DNA of 64,000 nt from Betaproteobacteria bacterium (GTDB taxonomy: Bacteria; Pseudomonadota; Gammaproteobacteria; Burkholderiales; Casimicrobiaceae), in assembly GCA_013298145.1 (NCBI GenBank), contig JAAFJO010000001.1, positions 744,001 through 808,000 on the forward strand, given 5' to 3'. A model generated the notes under the pieces. The model searched no databases, was not told the origin of the DNA, and saw only the letters and a program-made list of their open reading frames with translations. Below, piece by piece: positions 1-9,378 of this stretch (positions are counted from its first letter, which is position 1; each line of letters opens with the position of its first letter). The position numbers and the translations under genes were made by a program.

Positions 1-2
1 TT

Positions 3-1430
3 TCCGGCGCAATCGGCATTCCTGCCGCATCGTTCGGCGAAGCGCGCAAATGTCTGCAGGGCCTCTACAAAGCGTTCATCGAAAAAGATGCATCGCTGGC
101 CGAAATCAATCCGCTGATCGTTGCGGGCGACGGCAAAGTGATCGCGCTCGATGCGAAATTCAATTTCGATTCGAACGCGCTCTTCCGTCATCCAGAAATC
201 GTCGCTATGCGCGATTTGGATGAAGAGGATCCGGCTGAGATCGAGGCCTCGAAATTTGATTTGGCCTACATCTCGCTCGACGGCGATATTGGCTGTTTGG
301 TGAACGGTGCAGGCCTTGCGATGAGCACGATGGACACCATCAAGCTCTACGGCGGCGAACCGGCAAACTTCTTAGACGTCGGCGGTGGCGCAACCACTGA
401 GAAGGTGACCGAAGCCTTCAAGATCATGCTCAAAAACCCGAATCTCAAAGCGATTCTGGTCAACATTTTCGGCGGCATCATGAAGTGCGACACCATTGCC
501 GAAGGCGTGGTTGCTGCGTCGAAAGCAGTGGGGCTTAAAGTGCCACTAGTCGTGCGCATGAAGGGTACTAACGAAGAGCTCGGCAAAAAGATTCTCGCCG
601 AATCAGGTTTGCCGATCATCACCGCAAACAATATGGGCGAGGCGGCGGAAAAAGTCGTCGCCGCAGCGAAGAGTTTTGCGACGCAAGCCCCACTTGCTGC
701 AGGCGTTGCAGCGTTAAGCGGTGCCGCAGTGGCGGCCGCCTCGGGGGCTTCAAGCACGGCAGGTTCCGCAGCGTCTGCAGTTGCGTCTAGCGCAGCAAGC
801 ACTGCTGCGAGCGGCGCTGCGGCTGCGTCTCGCGCGCTTGAGCCCTCTGCACCCATCGCTGGGTGGATGAAATGGCTCGGTTTAATTGTTGGCGCGATTG
901 CCGCGGCCTACCTGTTGAAGATCTTTTCGCAGCCAAAGGAAGCCGCGAAACTTGCTGACAAGCCCGCTGTGAGCACCGCCCCTGCCGCGACGCCAGCACC
1001 GGCTACACCACCCGCAGCGCCAGCAGCAGTTGTTACCGCGCCTGCACCCGCCGCCGGCGCACCTGTCATGAGCGCCGCCGAGGCGTTCAAAGCGGGCGCA
1101 AAATCGTTCAAGCTCGATGTTGAATTCGATACCGGCAGCGCGAAGATTCGTGGCGAAGCGGTGAAAGATTTGAACGAACTCGCTGAGCTAATTAAAGACG
1201 GCAAAACCAAAGGCGAAATCGCAGGACACACGGACAACGTGGGCGACGCTGCCGCGAACCTGAAGCTCTCCCAAGCGCGCGCCGAAAGTGTGGTCGCGTA
1301 TCTCATCGGCAAGGGCGTTCCCAAGGACGCGCTCGCCGCCAAAGGCTACGGCGACACCAAGCCGCTCGGTCCGAACGACAGCGACGCCAACAAGCAACGT
1401 AATCGTCGTGTTGAATTCAACGCGCTGTAA
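3..1430 (+). CDS. sucC: Succinyl-CoA ligase beta subunit fused to TM-OmpA domain (5' partial)
   Basis: The SucC part converts succinyl-CoA, phosphate and NDP to succinate, CoA and NTP in the TCA cycle, as the nucleotide-binding partner of SucD. The reading frame is open from base 3, so the N-terminal ATP-grasp portion lies outside the window. SucC-typical blocks are visible: AEINPLIV near base 100, [14 protein letters not shown] near 350 and [10 protein letters not shown] near 470. SucC normally ends near base 675 (about 390 residues). Here the frame runs on without a stop through an Ala/Ser-rich linker (about 676-860), one hydrophobic segment beginning [18 protein letters not shown] (861-930), a Pro/Ala linker (931-1100) and an OmpA C-terminal-like domain (1100-1427). 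That domain has [17 protein letters not shown] and NRRVEF, which match the peptidoglycan-binding motif with its Asp and Arg. sucD follows after 23 bases. The fusion is directly seen; whether the protein stays fused and is membrane-anchored is inference. Confidence 0.9.
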   Translation, partial: SGAIGIPAASFGEARKCLQGLYKAFIEKDASLAEINPLIVAGDGKVIALDAKFNFDSNALFRHPEIVAMRDLDEEDPAEIEASKFDLAYISLDGDIGCLVNGAGLAMSTMDTIKLYGGEPANFLDVGGGATTEKVTEAFKIMLKNPNLKAILVNIFGGIMKCDTIAEGVVAASKAVGLKVPLVVRMKGTNEELGKKILAESGLPIITANNMGEAAEKVVAAAKSFATQAPLAAGVAALSGAAVAAASGASSTAGSAASAVASSAASTAASGAAAASRALEPSAPIAGWMKWLGLIVGAIAAAYLLKIFSQPKEAAKLADKPAVSTAPAATPAPATPPAAPAAVVTAPAPAAGAPVMSAAEAFKAGAKSFKLDVEFDTGSAKIRGEAVKDLNELAELIKDGKTKGEIAGHTDNVGDAAANLKLSQARAESVVAYLIGKGVPKDALAAKGYGDTKPLGPNDSDANKQRNRRVEFNAL

Positions 1431-1453
1431 GTGATAACGAAGGAATAAAAAAC

Positions 1454-2332
1454 ATGTCGATCCTCATCAACAAAGACACCAAAGTCATCACCCAAGGCAT
1501 CACCGGCAAAACCGGGCAATTCCACACACGCGGCTGCGCTGCGTATGCAAACGGAAAGAACGCGTTCGTCGCGGGTGTGAACCCGAAAAAAGCAGGCGAA
1601 GATTTCGAAGGCATCCCGATTTACGCGAGCGTGAAAGAAGCGAAAGCGCAAACCGGCGCCACGGTCAGCGTGATCTACGTGCCGCCGTCAGGCGCAGCCG
1701 CTGCGATTGACGAAGCGGTAGACGCAGAGCTCGATCTTGTGATCTGCATCACCGAAGGCATCCCGGTGCTCGACATGATGAAAACGCGCTACAAAATGCA
1801 GGGCAAGAAAACGCTTTTGCTCGGACCCAACTGCCCAGGCCTCATCACGCCCGATGAAATCAAAATTGGCATCATGCCCGGCCATATTCACAAGAAAGGC
1901 CGCATCGGCGTCGTCTCACGCTCGGGCACGTTGACTTACGAAGCGGTGGGTCAACTCACTGAACTCGGCCTCGGTCAATCAAGCGCGGTCGGCATCGGTG
2001 GCGATCCGATCAATGGCTTGAAACATATCGACGTGATGCGCATGTTCAACGACGATCCTGATACGGACGCCGTCATCATGATCGGCGAAATCGGCGGCCC
2101 CGATGAAGCCGAAGCTGCGATGTGGGTGAAAGCGAATATGAAGAAGCCCGTCGTCGGCTTCATCGCAGGCGTCACCGCCCCCCCAGGCAAACGCATGGGC
2201 CACGCAGGTGCATTGATCTCCGGCGGCGCAGACACCGCAGACGCCAAACTCGCCATCATGGAAGAGTGCGGCTTCAAAATCACGCGCAATCCGGCGGAGA
2301 TGGGGAAGTTGTTGAAGAGCGTGTTGAAGTAG
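1454..2332 (+). CDS. sucD: Succinyl-CoA ligase alpha subunit
   Basis: This 292-residue protein is full length for SucD, the subunit that binds CoA and carries the phosphohistidine in the TCA-cycle succinyl-CoA synthetase. The N-terminal CoA-binding Rossmann domain begins SILINKDTKVITQGITGKTG. The ligase domain has LLGPNCPGLI and VVSRSGTLTYEAV. The phosphorylated His sits in GHAGALISGG near residue 250. The start is preceded by GAAGGA nine bases upstream of ATG. It is co-directional with the sucC-ompA fusion gene 23 bases upstream, so the two are almost certainly one operon. Nothing in this subunit itself looks unusual. Confidence 0.97.
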   Translation: MSILINKDTKVITQGITGKTGQFHTRGCAAYANGKNAFVAGVNPKKAGEDFEGIPIYASVKEAKAQTGATVSVIYVPPSGAAAAIDEAVDAELDLVICITEGIPVLDMMKTRYKMQGKKTLLLGPNCPGLITPDEIKIGIMPGHIHKKGRIGVVSRSGTLTYEAVGQLTELGLGQSSAVGIGGDPINGLKHIDVMRMFNDDPDTDAVIMIGEIGGPDEAEAAMWVKANMKKPVVGFIAGVTAPPGKRMGHAGALISGGADTADAKLAIMEECGFKITRNPAEMGKLLKSVLK

Positions 2333-2358
2333 CGCGCTCTTGCGACACCAGAACAAAC

Positions 2359-2385
2359 GTAGGCCGGGATTGCATCCCCGCCTAC
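2359..2385. repeat. REP-like palindrome after sucD
   Basis: A 27-base imperfect inverted repeat (GTAGGC-GGGAT / ATCCC-GCCTAC with one C:C mismatch and a 3-base loop) lies just after sucD in the gap between converging transcripts. No T-run follows on either strand, so it is not a standard intrinsic terminator. It resembles the short REP-type palindromes scattered in proteobacterial intergenic DNA; a related one lies at 25684-25708. Confidence 0.45.
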
Positions 2386-2420
2386 TACGAATTTAGGCCG
2401 ATACCCGTCTTCCAATCGGT

Positions 2421-2579
2421 CTATCGAATTGACTCGAGAATTTCTTGTACAAGAAGTTCTTCGGAAACCTTCACGCGTTTTGCTCGCAACACGACAAGGT
2501 CGATAACTTGAGCAATCGGACGCACATTTGCTTCCAATTTTTCGTTTTCGAAGACGAATTCAAGCTGCTTTGGGTCCAT
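2421..2579 (-). CDS. 52-residue small ORF overlapping the avcD 3' end
   Basis: This ORF starts with ATG inside the last codons of the upstream deaminase gene (overlap 20 bases, different frame) and runs 52 codons to a TAG. The predicted peptide begins MDPKQLEFVFENEKLEAN and ends EELLVQEILESIR. It is acidic and probably helical, with no signal peptide or membrane segment. The overlap, the shared strand and the similar low G+C suggest translational coupling to avcD and a partner role. I recognise no family. It could be a chance ORF, but it fills the gap neatly up to the sucD terminus region. Confidence 0.5.
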   Translation of the reverse strand: MDPKQLEFVFENEKLEANVRPIAQVIDLVVLRAKRVKVSEELLVQEILESIR

Positions 2580-4212
2580 TGCCGCCCTCCAATGGTAAAG
2601 CTCTAAGCTTTGATTCTACGGCGGAAAGCACCCGTGACTCAAGCTCGTGGAACGCCTCTACCGTCTGTTGGTTCCGTGGGTGCAACGCTTTTGGGGTAAT
2701 TCGGACAAGCTTTCCGTCACGTGTCTTTCGCGCGTCCTCTGGGGCGAGAAAAAGGTTTAGAAATCGGTGCGGCGCCACTCCTTCGTAGGGGAGCAGCCGC
2801 ACTTTGTCTTTGATGTCCTCTAGCTCAGTAATCGAATCCCCATGAAGCTTTGTCGCCAAGCTTTTTTTGTACGGCTCGATGTAGTACACGTCCTTTATTC
2901 CGGCTGCGATGATGTGTCGAGCGCAGGAGTGGCAGGGGTAGGTTGTAACAAAAAGACTCCCTCCAATCATCGACCGTCCGTGCTGTCGACCAGCGTTTAG
3001 GATAGCGTGCATTTCCGCGTGCACTGAGCGCGAAAACTCAATCAAGCTGCTTAGCTTCGCGTTTTCTCTTATCGCAGAGAAAGTCGACTGAAAAGAGTCT
3101 CTGGACAACAGCTTAGCGTCGATTAGCGTGTTGGCTAAAAATTCTGCCAACTTATCTTTTTCTTCGTGATTGAAACACTTGCCGCCAAAGTTCCAACAGC
3201 GATGATCTTTGTGTTGGCTATCTACCGCGAAATCTCCGTAGAGACCGCCGAGGTATTTGGGAACGTCGTTCCAACCGGTCGAGACAATGTTTCCATCGGA
3301 GTCCGTTATTGCAGCGCCAACTTGCCGCGAAAGGCATGCCGACGCGCCTCCCGCAGCGGCGGCAGCATACATTGCCGATTCAGCATGCGATGGTGTAACT
3401 ATGGTTGCGCCAAACACCAGATCCAAGAATCTACCAACCTTCGACTTCAGCAACGTCTGCGTGCGCTTCTCCAAGCGTAGAAAATAGTCGGACTGTGGGA
3501 AAGTTTTTCTTACCGTCTGACCAAATTGCTTCTCTTCGCCAGAATCGGTGTCAATCAGGTCGTGAATTTCCGGCATTGTCATGCCACGCGCAATAAGCGA
3601 CTCCTCGCGCTCTCGCAACGGACTGAATACCCCCACGACGTATGGCATCTCGCCATATACGTCGCGAAGCAACTTTAGCTCCTCGTCATTTTTGATGGAG
3701 TCAATGATGTGGCAAACGCGGCGCGGTTCAATTCCGTCGTGCGACTTTTCGTTCTTGTATTGCTGCCGATCAAGTCGAATCGTTCGGATAGCGAGTTCGG
3801 CAAGAAAGCTAGGTGTGTAACGAGCACGCAGAGCGTTACCCTGGCGAATCAGTTTTTCGATTCGAACAAACTCACCCGAGGGAACTTTGCCTCCGTCAAT
3901 TGCTGAGTCATTCGCTGCATCGTGTTGGCTAAAGCCCTCGAGGTGCGCCTGAGGAGCGGTGTTTTGCTCGATCAGTTCGCTCAATCGAATAACTGAAACC
4001 TTTTCGTAACCGAAGCGACTAGTGAGGTCTTCTGAAATCGCAGTAGCAACGTTGTGAAGCGCAGAACCGATAGGGCCACATAGCGCGATTACGAGCTCAT
4101 CTGTATTTCTGTTCAGAACAGCGTCTCTCGCGTTAATATTGCTGCCGACGGAAGCAGGTATTTTTTTGATCGGTATTTCTTTATTTGTCTTCGTTGAGCG
4201 CATACGGTTCAT
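2560..4212 (-). CDS. avcD: AvcD-type anti-phage dCTP/dCMP deaminase
   Basis: About 550 residues, matching the size and two-part layout of AvcD-type antiviral cytidine deaminases. The N-terminal part is a P-loop nucleotide-kinase-like domain (ELVIALCGPIGSALHNV near residue 40). Its Walker-A-like loop lacks the usual lysine. The C-terminal part is a zinc deaminase domain with VHAEMHAIL (catalytic HAE near residue 397) and TTYPCHSCARHI (PCxxC near 426). Known members deaminate dC nucleotides and deplete dCTP/dCMP during phage infection, and in Vibrio are held inactive by an upstream RNA, AvcI. The longest frame starts at TTG 4221; ATG at 4212 or 4203 is more likely, and none has a clear Shine-Dalgarno. 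Codon use is visibly more A/T-rich than sucD, suggesting transfer. The nucleotide-depletion role here is inferred from the family. Confidence 0.85.
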   Translation of the reverse strand: MNRMRSTKTNKEIPIKKIPASVGSNINARDAVLNRNTDELVIALCGPIGSALHNVATAISEDLTSRFGYEKVSVIRLSELIEQNTAPQAHLEGFSQHDAANDSAIDGGKVPSGEFVRIEKLIRQGNALRARYTPSFLAELAIRTIRLDRQQYKNEKSHDGIEPRRVCHIIDSIKNDEELKLLRDVYGEMPYVVGVFSPLREREESLIARGMTMPEIHDLIDTDSGEEKQFGQTVRKTFPQSDYFLRLEKRTQTLLKSKVGRFLDLVFGATIVTPSHAESAMYAAAAAGGASACLSRQVGAAITDSDGNIVSTGWNDVPKYLGGLYGDFAVDSQHKDHRCWNFGGKCFNHEEKDKLAEFLANTLIDAKLLSRDSFQSTFSAIRENAKLSSLIEFSRSVHAEMHAILNAGRQHGRSMIGGSLFVTTYPCHSCARHIIAAGIKDVYYIEPYKKSLATKLHGDSITELEDIKDKVRLLPYEGVAPHRFLNLFLAPEDARKTRDGKLVRITPKALHPRNQQTVEAFHELESRVLSAVESKLRALPLEGGNGPKAA

Positions 4213-4325
4213 AAGTAGCAAAACTGATCAGCTTGTAATCTAAACGCGACGGAAGCGTCAACTAGCAAAAGTGTTAGGAGCGACATAAGGCGGCCCTCGG
4301 TTGACTTAATGCACTTAACCGTTAA

Positions 4326-4562
4326 CAAAGCCGAACAGCTCTCCGAGCGCCTACGAATGATCTGACGCGCAAGCTCGATCTTGAAGGCGATGGCGAGTCT
4401 CTTGCGACGACCGATGGCTTGCTCAAGTTGCGCGCGATGCTCGGCCTCTCAGGCGATGCGTTGATCGCGGGTGCGCGGAACACATCGCATCCCAATGTGC
4501 GCGATGCGAAGCAAATCCTCACGTGGATTGAATCGACGCACGGCGCCGCCTGTTTGCCATAG
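4326..4562 (+). pseudogene. C-terminal remnant of a dockerin-tailed secreted protein
   Basis: An open stretch with no usable start codon (preceded by an in-frame TAA at 4323) encodes a tail beginning LDLEGDGESLATTDGLLKLR, then AMLGLSGDAL, and ending in ESTHGAACLP before TAG. This matches the dockerin-like C-termini of the complete proteins at 16761-19187 and 29695-30762: an EF-hand-like D-x-D-G segment, a DGLLxLRxxLG helix and a Cys near the end. The rest of the gene is missing, so this is a broken 3' end. It probably marks the edge of a deletion or of the insertion that brought in the neighbouring avcD patch. Confidence 0.7.
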
Positions 4563-4802
4563 AGACTCATTGAACGGCGACGCTGTTGGACGATTCTCTG
4601 CCCGGTTATCCGACGCACGAGTGGGTTAACGTGAGATCAGTCGCCGGACCGGAGCGACGATTTCAACCGTAGCAACAACATCATCGCGCCCCTTGATCGT
4701 TCCGGGTAACGCGTAATAAAAGTCATTCATTGATAAGGCAGTATTTCGCTGTTTCGCCCGCAGCTAGTCAGTCAAACGCGCAAGAAGCCGTGTATTGAAT
4801 CG

Positions 4803-5030
4803 CTACGTTTTTTTCGATTTCTCGAGCGCTTCCACCTGCGCGCTAAGCTCATCGATCTGCTTGCGCAAGACATCGAGCATTTCCCGCTGAATCTCAAATT
4901 CTTGGCGGGTAACAACGTCGAGTTTCGCGAGCCCAGCGCTGAGCGTGGCGCGGATGTTTTTCTGCAAATCTGCGCCCGAGTTGGCGGACATGGCGTCTCT
5001 GAGTTGAGCGGCGAGTTCGTCGAGAGTCAT
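4803..5030 (-). CDS. ubiK: UbiK-family (BMFP/YqiC) accessory factor
   Basis: A 75-residue protein of the BMFP/YqiC family, whose E. coli member UbiK promotes aerobic ubiquinone biosynthesis through the Ubi complex and lipid binding. The family pattern is complete: an N-terminal amphipathic segment (LDELAAQLRDAM), a central VVTRQEFEIQREMLDVLR motif, and a C-terminal coiled coil rich in Leu/Glu/Lys (LSAQVEALEK) that mediates trimerisation. The length is normal. It is divergent from the porin-glnK-amtB unit, and the 216-base gap between them holds the NtrC/sigma-54 sites. This adjacency of ubiK and PII-amtB recurs in Burkholderiales. Confidence 0.88.
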   Translation of the reverse strand: MTLDELAAQLRDAMSANSGADLQKNIRATLSAGLAKLDVVTRQEFEIQREMLDVLRKQIDELSAQVEALEKSKKT

Positions 5031-5095
5031 AGGCGAAGTTTAACGCTCCGTGCGAGCGATGCCGAAAGCGATGGCGTCAGCGAATCGCGAACATT

Positions 5096-5112
5096 CGCGC
5101 TATTTCGGTGCA
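5096..5112. promoter_or_regulatory. NtrC-like site 1 (weaker)
   Basis: CGCGCTATTTCGGTGCA fits the NtrC pattern TGCACC-N5-GGTGCA with a complete right half and a degenerate left half. Its start is 41 bases, about four helical turns, upstream of the start of the stronger site 2. It lies about 100 bases before the predicted sigma-54 start point, a usual enhancer distance. Confidence 0.55.
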
Positions 5113-5136
5113 AGCCGGACGTAAGAGCGATCGAAA

Positions 5137-5153
5137 CGCACTTGAGTGGTGCG
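5137..5153. promoter_or_regulatory. NtrC-like site 2
   Basis: CGCACTTGAGTGGTGCG matches the NtrC dyad (GCAC-N7-GGTGC) closely: GCAC on the left and GGTGC on the right at the canonical 17-base spacing. It lies between ubiK and the porin gene and upstream of the sigma-54 promoter at 5183, so nitrogen limitation should activate the porin-glnK-amtB transcript. Confidence 0.7.
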
Positions 5154-5182
5154 AAATCAAGGCCTTTTACGGTTCGTCGTCG

Positions 5183-5198
5183 TGGCACGACAGTTGCG
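5183..5198 (+). promoter_or_regulatory. Sigma-54 (RpoN) promoter of porin-glnK-amtB
   Basis: TGGCACGACAGTTGCG matches the sigma-54 consensus TGGCACG-N4-TTGC exactly, with GG and GC elements 12 bases apart. The predicted start point is near 5209, leaving a leader of about 38 bases before the porin ATG at 5247. The paired NtrC-like dyads upstream and the downstream PII and ammonium channel genes all support nitrogen control. Confidence 0.85.
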
Positions 5199-5246
5199 AA
5201 TACACGGCGAAGTCTCTCTTTTCATTCGACTCTCTCGGGGTTTTTC

Positions 5247-6504
<1,258 letters not shown>

Positions 6505-6520
6505 TTTCGGGGGCTACATA

Positions 6521-8071
6521 ATGAATTTGCGTTCCTATTTCGCCGCAGCACTTGCTGCGGTATCCATGGCGGTCACGCCGCTCGCTTTTGCGCAAGCGCC
6601 AGCCGCTGCACCTGCAGCGCCAGCCGCAGCACCTGCCGCTGAAGTTGCGAAACCTGCTGAGGCGGCCAAACCTGCCGAAGCAGCGCCCGCCGCTGCCGCG
6701 CCCGCCGCAGCAGCAGCACCCGCTGCGAAGGCACCAGAGCCGAACAAGGGCGACACCGCCTGGATGCTCGTCTCCACGTTGCTCGTGTTGATGATGGCAC
6801 TGCCAGGCCTCGCGCTTTTCTATGGCGGCTTGGTGCGTTCGAAAAACGTGCTTTCAGTGTTGATGCAGGTCACGGTAGTTTTTTCACTCGTCGCCGTGCT
6901 GTGGTTGATCTACGGCTACAGCTTCGCGTTCACCGCGGGCAATCCGTACTTCGGCGGCACGGATCGCTTGTTTGGTAAAGGACTCTTCGATGCTTCGACG
7001 GGCGCGTTCGCAATGGCCGCTACGTTCAGCAAGGGCGTTGTGATCCCTGAGATCGTGTTCTTCGCGTTCCAAGCAACGTTTGCAGGTATCACTTGCGCGC
7101 TCATCGTTGGCGCGTTTGCAGAGCGGATCAAGTTCTCGGCCGTGTTGATCTTTACTGTGATCTGGTTCACATTTAGCTATATCCCCGTGGCACATATGGT
7201 TTGGTTCTGGCCTGGCCCTGATGCCTACACCGATGCAAAATTGGTTGACGGTTTGAACGCAACTGCGGGCAAGATTTGGCAGTGGGGCGCGCTTGATTTT
7301 GCCGGCGGAACTGTTGTTCATATCAACGCGGGCGTCGCTGGTTTAGTCGGTGCGTATCTGGTTGGCAAGCGTTTGGGTTACGGTAAAGAAGCGTTCCCTC
7401 CGCACAGCCTCGTGCTCACCATGATCGGCGCATCGCTGCTCTGGGTGGGTTGGTTTGGCTTTAACGCAGGCTCTGCGCTTGAGGCTAATAACAGCGCCGG
7501 CCTGGCGTTCGCAAACACCTTCATTGCCGCCGCCGCTGCCGTGATGTCCTGGATTCTGATCGAGTGGTTCTTGAAGGGTAAGCCTTCGATGCTGGGCGCA
7601 TCATCCGGTGCGGTTGCGGGTTTAGTTGCGATTACGCCAGCGGCTGGAAACGTGGGCTTGATGGGCGCACTGGTTATCGGGTTGCTTGCTGGCATCGTGT
7701 GCTTCTGGGGGGTTACTGGCCTCAAAAAATTGCTCGGTGCGGATGATGCGCTCGATGTATTCGGCGTGCACGCAGTCGGTGGAATTCTTGGTGCTCTGCT
7801 GACTGGTGTGTTCAACGCGCCCAACCTCGGCGGCCCAGGCTACGTCTCGGACTGGGTGACCGCGAGCGTGATCAAAGCGGCAGATTTCTCGATTGCTTCA
7901 CAAGTGTGGATCCAGTTCAAGGGTGTCGCGCTCACGGTGGTGTGGACAGCCGTCGTCGCCTTCATTGCCTTCAAGATCGCTGACCTGATTGTTGGCTTGC
8001 GAGTGAGCGATGATGAACAACGTGAGGGGCTAGACATCGTCAGCCACGGCGAAACGGCGTACAACCGCTAA
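6521..8071 (+). CDS. amtB: Ammonium channel AmtB with long Ala/Pro-rich extension
   Basis: A 516-residue inner-membrane ammonium transporter; typical AmtB is about 400-430. Residues 1-24 form a signal peptide (ending LAFAQA). A low-complexity stretch of Ala, Pro, Glu and Lys runs to about residue 84, and the channel core follows (DTAWMLVSTLLVLMMALPGL). Core hallmarks include ALFYGGLVRSKNVLSV, the pore region with FAGGTVVHINAGVAG (first pore His) and DVFGVHAVGGILGALLTG (second pore His). The cytoplasmic tail ends DEQREGLDIVSHGETAYNR, a conserved GlnK-docking end. It lies 16 bases after glnK in the same NtrC-controlled unit. The periplasmic extension is the only unusual part; it may have arisen by repeat expansion. 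Confidence 0.95.
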   Translation: MNLRSYFAAALAAVSMAVTPLAFAQAPAAAPAAPAAAPAAEVAKPAEAAKPAEAAPAAAAPAAAAAPAAKAPEPNKGDTAWMLVSTLLVLMMALPGLALFYGGLVRSKNVLSVLMQVTVVFSLVAVLWLIYGYSFAFTAGNPYFGGTDRLFGKGLFDASTGAFAMAATFSKGVVIPEIVFFAFQATFAGITCALIVGAFAERIKFSAVLIFTVIWFTFSYIPVAHMVWFWPGPDAYTDAKLVDGLNATAGKIWQWGALDFAGGTVVHINAGVAGLVGAYLVGKRLGYGKEAFPPHSLVLTMIGASLLWVGWFGFNAGSALEANNSAGLAFANTFIAAAAAVMSWILIEWFLKGKPSMLGASSGAVAGLVAITPAAGNVGLMGALVIGLLAGIVCFWGVTGLKKLLGADDALDVFGVHAVGGILGALLTGVFNAPNLGGPGYVSDWVTASVIKAADFSIASQVWIQFKGVALTVVWTAVVAFIAFKIADLIVGLRVSDDEQREGLDIVSHGETAYNR

Positions 8072-8143
8072 GGTACTGCGCTTGGCGGCGCGCGATCCTG
8101 CGCCGCCAGGTGAATCGATTGCAGGGCGATACACCCCCGCACG

Positions 8144-8178
8144 CCAACGAATCACTTCTCCTCCTTTCGATTCGTTGG
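8144..8178 (+). terminator. Hairpin upstream of the amtB terminator
   Basis: A 10-bp perfect stem (CCAACGAATC / GATTCGTTGG) with a 15-base pyrimidine-rich loop. It lies directly before the intrinsic terminator at 8186 and probably forms part of the same 3' UTR structure. Confidence 0.45.
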
Positions 8179-8185
8179 TGCTCTC

Positions 8186-8208
8186 AACCCGCTTCGGCGG
8201 GTTTTTTC
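8186..8208 (+). terminator. Intrinsic terminator of the porin-glnK-amtB unit
   Basis: AACCCGC-TTCG-GCGGGTT forms a 7-bp stem with a UUCG loop, followed directly by a T-run. It lies 115 bases after the amtB stop. Confidence 0.85.
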
Positions 8209-8416
8209 ATTGCGACGGCTGGATCAATTCGCGGGCCGCGAGTCGCTCATCACGACGTGCAAGGCGCACCGATTACGCTAAGCCCGCTTCGTGACCGCGT
8301 CCCTCAGTCGGCTTAGCGTCTGCGTTAAAAAATTTTGCGCAAGGAGAAGCTTCACGGGGAAACGCGTAACACCCAACGGCTCTATATTCGTCTCCCCAAA
8401 CGTTTGAGCGCACTGA

Positions 8417-9136
8417 ATGCATCGTTTTCCTGTTCTAGTAATCGCCGCTACGTCTGTATTCCTGACGGATGCAACACCCGCGAGTGCGCAAGTCGAGCCA
8501 ACCACCACGCGAGTTGAAGAACTCGTTGTCCGCAACCCCAAAAATGCGGCAGTGACGCCCTATGACGCGGTGTATGAGCGATTGAAGCGGTTTCGCGACT
8601 CAAAGCTTGACCGCGTGTCTCTCGACATTCGCGTGAAACCCAGCAGTCAAGACGTAGCGCAGAGCGAGATACGCGTCTCGCTAGTGAATGACACACAAAG
8701 TTTGCCCCTCAAACTCGATGCTGACGGACGGATCGAGCTGCCCCTGCGCGAGGATTTCTACAAGACGAACGCCGAGTTTCTGACCAACCAACCCAAGGGA
8801 ACACTTTCAACTTCGGTGACGATTGCTGTCTCGTGGGATGGCGCTGACGAATTGCCTTATGCGGAAGTAGAAGAAACAATCCGCCAACTGCAAATTGCCG
8901 GGAAAGACGTACTCGGCTGGTTCGGCTACATGCTCTTTTTCCCATCTTTGCACAGCATTGATATTCCGATTCAATACAAGACGGCCGGTCGGCAGCGACT
9001 GGATATCGTTCGCGACGGAAAAATCATCCAATCGTTCGTTGCAGACGAAAAGGGACTGCTCAAGTTTCGTCTTGATCGCAGGTGGGCGGAATGGCAGCCC
9101 GTACTGCGCTTTTCCGAGCGTCCGCCCAAAGGCTAG
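8417..9136 (+). CDS. Secreted protein, DUF2987-like
   Basis: A 239-residue protein with an N-terminal signal peptide (MHRFPVLVIAATSVFLTDATPASAQ, cleavage near residue 25). The mature part has VTPYDAVYERLKRF, SLPLKLDADGRIELPL and NQPKGTLSTSVTI. This order is reminiscent of the DUF2987 family of exported proteins of unknown function, a comparison made from memory. No catalytic motif or lipobox is visible, so a soluble periplasmic location is likely. It stands alone: the amtB terminator lies upstream, and a 242-base gap precedes the next gene. I cannot assign a function. Confidence 0.7.
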   Translation: MHRFPVLVIAATSVFLTDATPASAQVEPTTTRVEELVVRNPKNAAVTPYDAVYERLKRFRDSKLDRVSLDIRVKPSSQDVAQSEIRVSLVNDTQSLPLKLDADGRIELPLREDFYKTNAEFLTNQPKGTLSTSVTIAVSWDGADELPYAEVEETIRQLQIAGKDVLGWFGYMLFFPSLHSIDIPIQYKTAGRQRLDIVRDGKIIQSFVADEKGLLKFRLDRRWAEWQPVLRFSERPPKG

Positions 9137-9378
9137 GCAAACCTCCGCTTAGCCCCCGCGTCGCTGTGAGTTGCGACACTTTTTTAACCGCTTCGATACA
9201 GGCCAGTCGCGCGCTAAGATCGCCAAAAAGTTCTGTGGTTCGTGATACGTATTTACAGCTTAATGCCCTGTTTTAATCGATGTAGCGAGAATATTTATTC
9301 ACTATAAACATTAATCAATTTCGTGCGCTAGCCCTAAAAAAATTGGGGGAACTGCTAAAAAGCTAAAAGGGTGAACTG

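Noticed and set aside
4222..4330. attC-like or integron cassette boundary upstream of avcD
   Set aside because: A CCTAAC-like core is present, but no matching inverse core or conserved spacer pair could be found.
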